Below, in pieces: positions 31,741-43,242 of a stretch of 64,000 bases of DNA. Position 1 is the stretch's first letter. Each line of letters begins with the position of its first letter. The stretch spans positions 43,164-107,163 of the forward strand of contig WHUX01000182.1 in NCBI GenBank assembly GCA_015179025.1, in the 5' to 3' direction. A model generated the notes under the pieces. The model was given only the letters and a program-made list of their open reading frames with translations. It made no database searches and was not told the DNA's origin. The position numbers and the translations under genes are program-made. The DNA comes from Terfezia claveryi. Lineage: Eukaryota; Ascomycota; Pezizomycetes; Pezizales; Pezizaceae.

Positions 31741-34449
31741 GTACATTACCTACTATCAGACATACTTCTAGACACTCTTCTCTCCTGATAGTCAAAATTT
31801 TTATTGCTGGGGAAAAAGTCAAAGCAGTAGTAGACTGTAGAGCTAGTGCTCTAGTCGTTGGGAAGAGATTGGCAGTTAAGTTAGGAATTTAGAAAAGAGC
31901 TCGAGAAGTTAGAGTTAGACAGGGAGATGGATCTCAAATTTCTAGAGAAAAATATATAGTTAATACTAGGTTTAATATGTTGGATTCCTTTTCTTATTGT
32001 TTGGGTAAGTTTAAGATAGATGCTGAAGTTTTGGATATTAGGAAAAAAGATGTTATTTTGGGGTTATCTTGGTTGACAGAAAATGGATTTTCAGTAGATA
32101 CTTAGGACAGGTGCCTGAGACAGGTCTCTATAGGTTTGATTGTTCCTTGTTCTGTTAGTTGGATTCCTACTATTTTTGTTCTTGAAGTTGAAGAGCTACT
32201 AAAAAATGACAAGATTATGCTTATTATTGACACAAGCGAACAATACTCTCATTATGTACATTGCTTTACTACAGAACCAGCAGCTAGACTCCCTGAACAC
32301 AAGCTATGGGACTATGAAATCCCCCTCCAAGACCCAACTATAAAGATACCATTCGGAGCTATCTACAAGACTACATGGAAGGAAGATAAAGCACTCCAGA
32401 AGTACCTTAATAAGAACCTTTCTACAACTAAAATCCGATGCTCATGCTCCTCCGCCGGTACTTCTATCCTATTTGTTTGAAAGAAAGATGGATCCTTAAA
32501 GCTATGTGTTGATTACTGAGTCTTTAACCATCTTACAGTACTAAACAAATATCTACTTCCTCTTATCTCTAAGTTGCTTAATAGAACTCGAGGAGGTAAA
32601 TAGTTCATATGATTGGACCTCAAGAACAAGTATAATCTTATCAGAATTATACCAGGTAATAAGTGGAAGATAACATTCAGGACAAAAAAGGGACTATTCG
32701 AGTATACCGTTATGCTATTTAGATTAACCAATGCTCCAGCTACTTTTCAAGAGATAATGGATATAATCATTAAGGATATAGAATGATGTATCTGGTACTT
32801 GGATGATATCCTTATCTATGGAGGTGAAACAGAAAAAAAACACCAACAGCTAGTCAAAAAAGTTCTTCAACAATGCATCCAGTATAGGCTAGCAGTTAAC
32901 CTCACAAAGTCCGAATTCTATGTCCAAAAGACCTTATTTCTTAGTTATATTATTAATAGTCAATACATCCAAATAGATCCCTTTAAGCTTAAAACCATGT
33001 TCCAGTGGCCTATTCCTACCAAGAAGAAAGAGGTTTAAGCATTCTTAGGCTTTACTAATTACTACCATTGATTAATTACCAACTATAGTGTAAAGGCACA
33101 CCCCTTAATTGACTTAATAAAGGATATTCCTTTTAGTTAGAGACATGAACAACAGCAAGCCTTCAATGACCTCTGTAAATGATTCCTTACTGCTCCTATC
33201 TTTACACAGTTTGACAGACAGCTTGAGACAATAATAGAGACTGATGCTAGTAACCAAGCTATTGCTGGTATTCTCTCTCAATATCATATTATCAATAGAG
33301 GAAAGCAGCTTCATCTTATTGAATACTATGCGAAAACCCTCTCTATAGCTAAATGCAACTGGCCTATCCATGATAAAGAGTTGTTTGCAATTGTAGATTG
33401 CTTCTGGAAGTAGCACGATTAGTTAGTTGGTATTTTAGTAAACATCTATACAGACCACTAAGGGTTACAATATTTCAATACTAAGTAGAAGCTTAACTCT
33501 TGTCAAGCTACCTGGTACCTCTGCATATCAGAGTTCATCTACGATATTTACTATAGACCTAGTTCGAAGATGGGCAAGCCAGATAGCCTATTTAGATGTT
33601 CAGGAGAAGAGAAATCTGGTATAAATGCCAGATTTTTTGAAGATGGACAGCTTATGGTACTAGGAGAAGAGGATGAAGAGAAAGCAGAGGATATTAAAGT
33701 AGAAGGGATAGATGTGGTAGGATGGCAGAAGAAGGATGGACTATGGGTTGTACTCCTTAAGTTTAAGTTGGAATTGTTAAGACAGTACCATGATAGTCAA
33801 GTGGCAGGACATTAGGGAAGATATTGTACTTAGAAGCTAGTGTCAAGGAATTTTACATGGGATAAGTGGTAAGAAGATATTATGAATTATATGGCAGGAT
33901 GTACTAAGTATCAAGAAGCAAAGGCAGATAGGTATAGCAAGCAAACAAAGTTGGTACCGATGCCAACTGGAGAATGACCATTTGAGGAGATAGCTATAGA
34001 CTTTGTTGGTGAGCTACCAAAGTCAGAAGGCTTTAATGCTATACTTATTATCACAGACTAGTTTACAAAAGTACAACACTATATTCTAGCAAAAACTACA
34101 TAGACAGTATCCAATGTTGTTGATACCTATATTAATATGATATGGAGACTCTATAGCCTTCCCAGACATATCACCTCTAACTATAGTCCATAATTCGCCT
34201 CTAGGTTCCTTAAAGAGCTCAACCAAAAGCTCAACATAAGCCTCCGCCTCTCAACTGCCTATCACCCTTAGACCAATGAACTTGCTAAACGAGTAGTCCA
34301 AACACTTAAGTAGTACCTCTACATCTACTGTCACAATAGGCAAGCTCGTTAGAAATAATAGCTACCTTTAGCTAAGTTTGCCTATAATACTGCCACCCAC
34401 TCTACCCATAAGTACTCTCTTTATTGAAGTTTGTATGGCTTTGACCCTC
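31741..34449 (+). pseudogene. Ty3/gypsy pol (protease, RT, RNase H, integrase), heavily mutated
   Basis: Domains follow the Ty3 order. The protease has VVDCRAS (about 31830), where DSGAS is usual. RT has KKDGSLKLCVDY (32485), FEYTVMLFRLTNAPATFQ (32700) and the catalytic [10 protein letters not shown] (about 32797). RNase H has IIETDASNQAIAGILSQ (33235). Integrase has a zinc-binding part (about 33790-33910), FEEIAIDFVGELP (first Asp, 33985), a second-Asp block reduced to SNYSP (about 34175) and TNELAKRVVQ with the Glu (34270). Stops are frequent, nearly all explained by CAG to TAG, CGA to TGA or TGG to TAG/TGA. The frame ends at YGFDP because a solo LTR has inserted at 34450. Sequence beyond the LTR does not clearly continue the protein. 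Confidence 0.85.
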
Positions 34450-35091
34450 TGTAAAGTAAGGCAGCATGCTTCATAACCAACTCTCTACTGCTGGGTGGCA
34501 GTACCAGAGTTTACTATAGCAAACTATAGGTGCACAAAACCTATAGCTTCTGTTTAAGTATATCTTGCTTGCATATATTCTATTGTTGCTCTAGTTGTAA
34601 AAGGTAGGCCTGACCAGCCTATAACTTGTTATTGAAATATAGAGGGAGATGGGCCCAAACGGGCTCTAAATATAATTGCTCAATACTTTATTATTGGTAG
34701 ATATCTACTACTCTGTTTCTGTCTCTCTCCCTGGCTTCAACGCTCTTCCAATAAAGGGGAATTCAGGGGACTATATGTGTTTCCAACGGGGCAGTACTGG
34801 GGCAGTGCTGGGGCAGTGCTGAGGCAGTGCACTATCATCTGACCTTTACATGTGATTGAGATCAACATGATAGAAACTTCCAGAAACTACTAGGAAATAG
34901 AACTACAAGTATCGTATAACTCTTCCAATAAGTCACGCTCATTACTATAATGAAATACATGAGTAACTATACCTTTATTATCATTTGCCGGCCGACGCTG
35001 ATTGCTTGATAATATCTTATTCCACTAGGTTAAAAGTTGGTATGTAATGGGAGTTACATTTTATTAGGAAATGGAATGTGACTTCCTTATA
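34450..35091 (+). mobile_element. Solo LTR, 642 bp, with 5-bp target duplication
   Basis: It begins TGTAAAGTAAGG and ends GACTTCCTTATA (CA to TA at the very end). CCCTC occurs on both sides (34445-34449 and 35092-35096), a 5-bp duplication typical of LTR retrotransposon integration. The same sequence, on the opposite strand, is found complete at 56521-57153 and in part at 55050-56010. It contains a GGGGCAGTGCT tandem (about 34790-34830). Confidence 0.9.
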
Positions 35092-35096
35092 CCCTC

Positions 35097-35719
35097 GTAC
35101 CATTCACCTTTCAGATAACTATAAATTCTCCTCTCCTACCATCAGGATAGATATTTCTGTGCCACAACGCCCCCTCTCGGCACCCTGACGAACCACCTTC
35201 TACCTGTCCTACCTCGTGCATTAGGTCACCCCAACGCCACTCCTGGCTGATGTGCCTCTACAATACCTCTCCATATTCTGATGGTCCTGGCACAACCAAC
35301 CAACCATTGTGTGCTTCTCAATGCCCTCGGTGCTAGGGCGCCCATTGGTCTTGACCCCAACTTACGTAAGTACGTCCTTATCATCCAATTCCTTATCCTC
35401 ACAATCCTACCATAACCAACCTTCTTATAGTAACTTGTGTTCTATTGTTGGCTTCTCAAATTCCTTTGACATCTCTTTAGCATTCCGGCACAGAAGTACT
35501 GAGGATATAAAAATATAATTCAATGGTATACCGTTACTGATAAAGGCTATGCTGAAGTTTCAGAGTCTTTTTGTAGCAAATTTATTCATGGCTTCATAAC
35601 TACAGTACTTGTTTATAAACTTTTACTTCAATTCCCATCACATTCTATACATTTGGCTCCTATGTATTCTAGTCATATAACTCATTCTATGTATTGAAAT
35701 CAATCCTGTTGTTAACTAA
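35097..35719. other. No gene recognised; 3' flank of the Plavaka-like relic
   Basis: A GC-richer stretch (about 35160-35370) with weak ORFs, then AT-rich sequence. It may include the 3' untranslated end of the minus-strand Plavaka-like element. No CACTA-type terminus was identified. Confidence 0.35.
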
Positions 35720-38700
35720 CTAGACTCTGTCAATCTCCAACGGTATCACATATGCCATTCCCTCTATGTCCAAAATCCCGATAACTTGCATTGCTCCATC
35801 ATCCTCACATTTCTCTATCCAAATCATTCCCTCCTCACTATATGGCCTACTGGAACCCTTGATTCTAAGTAACCTCACATATGCTACCTCATGTGTTCCT
35901 TGCATCCTGTCCCAGATCTTGAAAAGTCCCTCCACTTTAGCTATAGTCTGACCATCGAGCTAGCTACCACTGTCCCATGATCATGGCCTCCTCCTTACCC
36001 AAATCTAATCTGCCCTCATATTTCCTCGTCTTCTAAAGTCCCAATCTGCTGTCCAGCACACATGATAGATTTGTATACTATCTCCTTGAAATTGTTGCAC
36101 TAGTACCAAAACCCTACTGTAGTACTTCCCTCGGTAGTTTGCTACCTCCTTTATGTTCGGTCGGTAACCTCCAGAATCACTGCTGAGCCATAGGTAATCT
36201 CAAAACCTGCCGACCAGGTGTGGTATTTGCAGAGCTGTAGCAAGGATGGATAGGAGTTCTGGTGGTGCATTCCATACCTACTGTTGGCTAGTTAATTATA
36301 GATAGTCTTCATTCTTGACTGCACCTTCAGTATCCTTTCTTATTGACACAACTAAAGCTTTGATGTCACAGTCAAACTTCACCTTCTTATCCCATGCACA
36401 TAAATTTAACTCCAGCATTTTGAATGCATAGTCTCTTACATGCATGTCAAGAATTTGGACAGTTGCATCAACCTCATTCGACCATTTGTAGGCTTCTTTG
36501 AGTGGCTTGTAAAGGACTTCTGTAATCTCCATTGAATACTACGGGAGGCTTCCAAATTAGATGACCTGTTGTGAGTAATATGTAAGCAAGTACAGCTTAG
36601 GGTAGTTGAATGTTACCTGACCCAGTATATCAGTTATAAGGCCTTGTTGTTCCTCTCAATTCGCTGATGCTTAGTTTGCCTTCTGGGTAGCAGTCATCAT
36701 AAAATAACTGGAGATGGTTGCTTTATAAGCCTGAGTAGCTGCCAGATCCTTAGAGGCCCCCTTCACTTTCCTGTGGTCAGCCTTACTTGCATGAAATTTG
36801 CCAAATACATCCCGATACTTGTAGAAGTCCTGCAGGTAGTTAGACATATATTGAATAGTCTCTGGAGTATAACTTCGATACTGGGCTATTAGGCAGAAGT
36901 CCGACAGAGCATGAACAGCTCATATCACAATCTTGACATCAGCCTGAGCAGCTGGTGTCAAGCAGCTGGTGGCCGTCTCATGGCGCATGGCAGCTGTAAA
37001 ACAAGCAAGTATGACCTATCTGAAACTATGCATTTCTGTACCACTCCACATAGTGATTTGGCTATACTGCTTCCGTGGTGGCATAAACCCCGAGTACGAT
37101 AGTAAGGTGCTCCATATTTCATCGAAAGTTGCAAGCCTTTTGTGTTTACACAAGAATCCTTGTATCCACTCTATAAGATTTTTCTGAACACCTAGATATA
37201 TATTATAAAGTATGTCCGCTCGTACTATCATCACTGGGCGGACCTTAGGAAGACCCCACAGTGCATTCTGGATGGGCTTAACATCCAAATTAGTTAAGCT
37301 GTTCTTCTACATTAGTCTAGTCAATGTAGAGAAGGTAGGGTAAGGAGGGGTGATGAATGCATTGTTATCATTGGCTGCCTAAAGGTGCTCATAGTACATG
37401 TAGTTGCACTGAGCATATGGTTGCTTTGGGAATAATCCAAGCTGATCTCGACTCACTATACAGATTGGATACCAGTTCACTTTTATACAATAAATATTTA
37501 TATTCTCCATATGATCTGCAAGTCATATGGATAGGATTGGTATACAACGTCAAACATTCTCATCCCCACATACCATATCCAACCTACCAGCCTGTCAGGA
37601 GTTAGTGAATATCCTATAGAGTCTGGTGACAGAATCTTTACTTCGAAAATAGTGACTAGTAGTGCCAGGATCCATTCTATCAGTCAATGTTGTATCTTTA
37701 AGGAGTCATGCTCTTGATTCCGAACTAAGAATCCCTTGAGAACTGTTGTTCACTTCGGGCCTATAGGCAAGAGGCCTATAAGGATCCAGACTTGCCATGA
37801 GGGCTTATTTCGTATATCTGATGAGATGTTCCACAAGCTCATAAAAATTAGCTACAATTTCTTATCGCTAGAAAAGTTGGTCAAGCATGTTTGATCAGAG
37901 GTTATTAGAATAGGTATGAGGCTGGAGCCAATTGGAAAAGTCATCTGGCGGCCTGTAAGTAGCTGTTTACAAACAAGAATAATAAATAAGTACCTGTGTG
38001 TCCTACTACCAGTCCCCTATATGCATTCCCGTATACACCCTGTTGCCTTGTTGATCAAAGTCCCGCTGAGGTTTGAAGACAAGATACTGAGTGTACGCCT
38101 TCTGGCGGACAAGATATTGGATGCATTATTCAACGTCCTGATAAAAAAACATGACTCCTTTTTGGAGGTGGAAATCCACACTCCCATATTGCCATGCTGG
38201 TTGGTTGATCAGTGCTCGCAACTTATTTTACCAGTTATAACTAGACCAATACCTAACCCCCAATGTCCAGAACATACTGATAGGGAGCAGTTCATACTTA
38301 AAAAATTGGTCAATCTGCTTCATTGTGGTCTTGCTCTGATAGAAGAATTGTGCTAGCTTATATTCATAAGCGTTAGTAAAAGGTGATAAAGGATTCTATG
38401 ATGGGTCCCGAATCTGGATGAATAATGACTGGCATATGGCTTGCCTAACTTGAAGTGATGATGGCAGATACTCCTCAACAAGTGGATGAAGATTCAGGGA
38501 ATCCGGTGATGTGTCCTCAACGTTCGATGCATTAATGGTTCTAACTGTAGAGTCGGTTTGTGGGATGCATGCAACTGTATCAGTAGTGTCTAGGCATTGT
38601 TGCTTCAGGCTACCTAAGAGCCTATGATGGTCTGGTGCCACATGTTTGGGGGGTGAAGGAGCATGCAATTGTTTCCCGAGGTGGTTTGTACAAAAATGTC

Positions 38701-38752
38701 GCCCATAATAGCCTGCCATAGTAAACTGATAGTTGCAAAATTGATACCACAT
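35720..38752 (-). pseudogene. Plavaka/CACTA-like transposase, decayed
   Basis: This is a large DNA-transposon transposase, read on the minus strand. The N-terminus (38752) has a C2H2-like finger, FCNYQFTMAGYYGRHFCTNH. Next come LAQFFYQSKTTMKQIDQFF (about 38330), YLVRQKAYTQYLVFKPQRDF (about 38090) and the target-context block VYTGMHIGDW (about 38010). The strongest match is RADILYNIYLGVQKNLIEWI (about 37215), then GFLCKHKRLATFDEIW and YSGFMPPRKQYSQITMWSG, a hallmark of fungal Plavaka-type transposases. The C-terminal domain remains at 35935-35720 (GMIWIEKCEDDG..VIGILDIEGMAYVIPLEIDRV). Stops and frameshifts occur throughout. Terminal repeats were not found, so element limits are unknown. Confidence 0.75.
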
Positions 38753-39833
38753 ACTCTACTATACAAATGTCAGTCCCATGGAATTTGTATTCAGAGTAGT
38801 TCTCACATACAATAATTAGCGGAATTGCTAGGGCCTCAATGCAGACTCTCTATACTAGATTGATTTTGGTAATGCTATTGTATTCGGGTGTGCTTAATAG
38901 TTCTGACAGGATCACTAAAGTCCTACCGCACTAGGTATGCTGTTCCGGGTTGTACCGAATAAGTGGGTACATAATCGATAATATGCGTGCCATAATGAGT
39001 ATAGGTGACTTGTCCTATATAGCCGGCTGGTAGTTTAGTATCTATAGTATTGTAACCATCTTAACCCTCAAAGTTGTTGTTGCAGAACCAAAGAAACCAA
39101 AAGGGGAGGAGAAGAGAAATCGAAGCAATGATGCTAAGATGGCCTTTCATAATACTCAAATAGCCTAAGCGCGAGTAGCAAAATTGGGTCTCAGACTGAA
39201 ATTCGTGGCCCTGTATTACAATACTGCGAGGAGTCAGGTCATGCAACTAGACTAGCAATCTGATGGTCTAGATTGAGCTGATGACAAAAGATATTGACAT
39301 AAAAGGGGTTTAAAGTAGAATGTCTAAACATTTTAAACCTGAATATAGTTTATGACAGTCTGTAGCATAGTAATCAAAGGTTTGTGGCAGCCCACACTTT
39401 GATTGCTGAAACAAGTGAAAGAAACCTAGTCTCATGCCAAGACCCCTACTACTAAGTTGTTCTGATAAATGCTGTGAGAAAAGAAACAGATTAGACCTGT
39501 TCTACTGACACAGCACCCCTAACCATAGTGGCAAACTCAAATTAGTCCTAAGGTAGTTAGTACGCTTGTTGTGAAATTAGTTATTCATAGCGTAATTTGA
39601 ATCTGAGCTGGGTAAATGTATTTGAAATTATGCTAGCAAGTAGCTAATGGATACCTACCGTGCTATAATGAACCCAACCAGACTACAATGAACCACAACC
39701 AAACTACAATGAACCTACCATAGTTAGTACGAAATATCTATCAGTATATCAACAGAGGTACAAATACTTAGCCTGCCCGATTACTAATTCTGTGTAGTAC
39801 ATTCTTGGGTAGGTGCAACCAGACTAGGATTGT
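38753..39833. other. No gene recognised; 5' flank of the Plavaka-like relic
   Basis: AT-rich with no supported ORF. AACCCAACCAGACTACAATGAACC and AACCACAACCAAACTACAATGAACC lie in tandem at about 39670-39720, followed by GTGCAACCAGACTAGG at 39813. These are copies of the dispersed CCAACCAGACTA motif. Confidence 0.4.
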
Positions 39834-39841
39834 CTATGTGT

Positions 39842-41476
39842 CACATGTGGCATGCAGGGTCACATAAGCTAAGAATGAGGGGATCGTTGCGAATCCCCTA
39901 TTCTTAGCTTATCTGCACCCCAGGGGATCCCCCCACCGCAAATTTTCTAGCTAAGCTTGGCGTCAACTGTAGTCGCTTTTGAAAAATATAGCAAAGAACA
40001 ATGGGGTTTGTGTACGTTTCTTACATATGTGCATATATGTATTCATACCAGCTCATCTGAATTTCCCACCACTATACTATTATTGCCTCCCTAGAAGCGG
40101 TGACTAACATCATTAAGACTTCTCGAAATCTCGCATCTTTGGTGAAGATAGAGAATAGAATCTGATAAGATCCAGCCTCTGCAGCGTCTTAAGCTGGCCG
40201 ATTTAAGATGCTATCGCATCCAGCCTCTGCAGTGTCTTAAGCTGGCCGATTTAAGACGCTATCGTATCCAGCCTCTGCGGCGTCTTAAGCTGGCTGATTT
40301 AAGATGCTATCCATCCAGCCTCTGTAACGAGACTAGCCTCTGTCTTACCCTAAACCTGTGCTTTGGCACTGAGTGGGCTTGGCATTGTGCGGGCTTGGCA
40401 TTGTGTCGCAGTCTTAATGGTGAAATAAAGTCTAAAAAAAACCAAAATGAAAAAATGAAAGGATGAATCGAACTTTTGACCTGCCAATTATAATAAACTT
40501 GAACTCAAAACCCAATCCACTGCACCATAAACAAGTAATAATAATAATACTTAACTAACCAATATGATTCACAAGATATAAACTTGATATAAGCATTATA
40601 CATTCAATTATTATCAATCATAGTAGGTTGTAGGGGGGTTGTGCCAACTAGACTAGTCTAGCAGCAATATAGTCTCGTCTACATAGAATATAGGTGCTGT
40701 TATTACAAGTTGAGTTTATATTCCAGTTATCTGTAAGTCTTGTTAAATAGACTCAGATCCTACTACCAATATTCTATTTGACTTTTGATCTAGGAACCCC
40801 GATGTATGGGAATACAATATGAAATAGATAGCCGTTTGTAATTTGTTCATATCTCACATATCACATCACATCGATTATCTACTTCAATATTACAATTTAA
40901 GTAATCCTCCCATTTTCCCAATCTAGTAATTTTATTTAGTGTATGCCAAGCTTACTACAAGTAACAAGCTAGCACAATGCCAAGCCCGCTCAGTGCCAAG
41001 CCCGCTTAGGTTTAGGGTAAGACAGAGGCTAGTCTCGTTACAGAGGCTAGATGGATAGCGTCTTAAATCGGCCAGCTTAAGACGCTGCAGAGGCTGGATG
41101 CGATAGCGTCTTAAATCGGCCAGCTTAAGACGCTGCAGAGGCTGGATCTTATCAGATTCTATTCTCTATCTTCACCAAAGATGCGAGATTTCAAGAAGTC
41201 TCAATGATATTAGTCACCGCTCCTAGGGAGGCAATAATAGTATAGTGGTGGGAAATTCAGATGAGCTGGTATGAATACATATATGCACATATGTAAGAAA
41301 CGTACACAAACCCCATTGTTCTTTGCTATATTTTTCAAAAGCGACTACGGTTGACGCTAAGCTTAGCTAGAAAATTTGCGGTGGGGGGATCCCCTGGGGT
41401 GCAGATAAGCTAAGAATAGGGGATTCACAATGATCCCCTCATTCTTAGCTTATGTGACCCCTGCATGCCACAGATG
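39842..41476. mobile_element. Non-autonomous hAT-like element, copy 2 (1635 bp, 8-bp target duplication)
   Basis: It has the same terminal repeats and hairpins as the element at 18179-19813, but its unique centre (about 40430-40985) is inverted relative to copy 1. The copy is therefore inserted in the opposite orientation. CTATGTGT flanks it at 39834-39841 and 41477-41484. There are three 48-bp units on the left side and two on the right. The tRNA-like stretch lies at about 40461-40533 on the minus strand. Confidence 0.9.
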
Positions 41477-41484
41477 CTATGTGT

Positions 41485-42538
41485 AGTCTCATCACCGTCT
41501 ATGTGTGGTTCTATGCTCTCTATGAGGGGCTTGTGCCAACCAAACTAGTTCTATGCATGGTTTATTATAGTCTATAGAGGGTAGTGCAACCAGACAAGAG
41601 CCCATAGCTAGCTAAGAGAATCTAGTCTCGATCAGACCCTCGTAGAGGGAAATCCTGAGCTTATATGAGACACTATTTCTGAAACCAAGTTGGGGCCACC
41701 ACGATATCTTATAGAATTCTGCAATTTTCCAGTTGCCGCGTTTACCTATGGTAGGTCATATTAGACTAGTACTTTGCTAGTCTGGCTGAAACCAGACTAA
41801 TATTGCATAGCTAGGTGTTTTGGCATAAGACTGATAGATTCTATACTAACAAGAGCCCCTGACGAATCCTGAGCTTATTGGACAGGCCATGTTTGCCTCT
41901 GTATACTTTGCTAGTCGCACCAGACTAGTACATTACAAGTGCCAACCAGACTAACGTTGCACGGCCTAGGCTTATAGGGCTTCTTGTACCCAATAGTAAC
42001 CAAACTAACCTAACAGGTGATCTTGCATTGCTTGACTCATGCCCGTTACAGGGGGGTTGTGCCAACTAGACTATGTGCTTCAGTTGATATGCTTATGTGA
42101 AGACTATTCCTGACCCTCTGAGAGAGTCACAAGAGGAGGGTCATGCAACTAGACTACTGATACCCTAATAGATCTACTAGAGCCTGTGGCTAGCCAAGAG
42201 AATCCTGAGCTAAAGTTACTTTACTACTAGTGTAGTTGTACTACCCCTTACAGTTTGCTATATAGTTCTGTCAACTAGACTATTTGTTACACTAGGGCGT
42301 TATATATGCCAACTGGACTAATATTATATGGTGTAGACTTATTGGGCTCCCTAAGTAGACTTGGCACTAACAACAAGGTGCTAGACCATATGAGGTAATT
42401 TCCCATATATAGGTATACTCGCTTTATTATATTTGCTTTATTGCATTCGCTTTGTTGCATTCGCTTTGCTACTTTTCTATTGTTTTATATAGCAATGGTC
42501 AAACTGAAGAAAAAAGGTTTTTGTTTAGTATAAAGAAA
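41485..42538. other. No gene; many copies of a CCAACCAGACTA-like motif
   Basis: At least eight variants occur, often preceded by GTTGTG: for example 41530 (GTGCCAACCAAACTAGT), 41588, 41928, 41940, 42055, 42148, 42288 and 42308. The same phrase appears inside both hAT-like elements and near 15734 and 39813. The region is otherwise AT-rich without ORFs; a TTGCATTCGCTTTG tandem lies at about 42420-42470. Confidence 0.45.
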
Positions 42539-43242
42539 TGTGGGAGGCTATTTGTAATGAATGGTACTAGACAGTATTCATTCGGTACCATTTATACAAT
42601 CTATATCCGTAGACACGGACATTTGTGAATTTCGGTTCTGCTGAGGTACGACCTCAGAAGGGTAGGGAGATTACTAGGTGGGACGTTCCCAGAGGGAACA
42701 GTAATTAACTGGTGTAATCTATCTTATATGATTTGTGCTATCTAAGCTATATAATCTTGATCTGATCTGAATATAGGCTTGCTTGCTCTGTGTGCTTGCT
42801 TGGTTGCTTCTTATCTTTCTGTGGATTCCAGAGGGAATCCAGCGGCCTATTTATACTCGTCTGAGATCTGATGACTAAGGAAATAAATACAATAAAGGGT
42901 GGCACACTAGAAGGTGGTGCGCTGTACAAAAGGGGTCATGTGGCCATAGTAATGAGTCACATGCTATAAACGATGGTCATGTGGCCATAGTAATGACTCA
43001 CACGCCTTTAAACAGAGGTCACGCAGCCATAATGAGGGTGTGCTCATATGGCAAGTTCCATGGAAGTTCCCATGGCAACTTCTGTATGCTATGGATGCTT
43101 ATAAAGCAATAGGAGGTGGTAGAAGGCTAGTCCTTCAATCGAGAGGCTTAGTTATATAACATAGTAGTAATATAGGAAATATAAAAGTATATAATCAATT
43201 ATATAAGCAATGAAACAACGTTCTCTATTATACTTCCCCACA
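42539..43242 (-). mobile_element. LTR (704 bp) of the minus-strand chromovirus
   Basis: It runs TGTGGGAGGC .. CTTCCCCACA, so both ends carry the TG..CA signature with short inverted ends. It lies directly 3' (minus strand) of the pol region, separated by a short purine-rich tract (AAGGATAGGAAATCCTTCTA on the minus strand). It contains a 41-bp tandem GGTCATGTGGCCATAGTAATGA.. at about 42935-43020. The partner 5' LTR is not in the window because the element is truncated at 47169. Confidence 0.75.

Noticed and set aside
30003..34449. Reassigned stop codons (alternative genetic code)
   Set aside because: TAG, TGA and TAA all occur at Gln, Arg or Trp sites only in old elements, while the two host-like genes and chromovirus gag use normal stops. 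Mutation explains this better.
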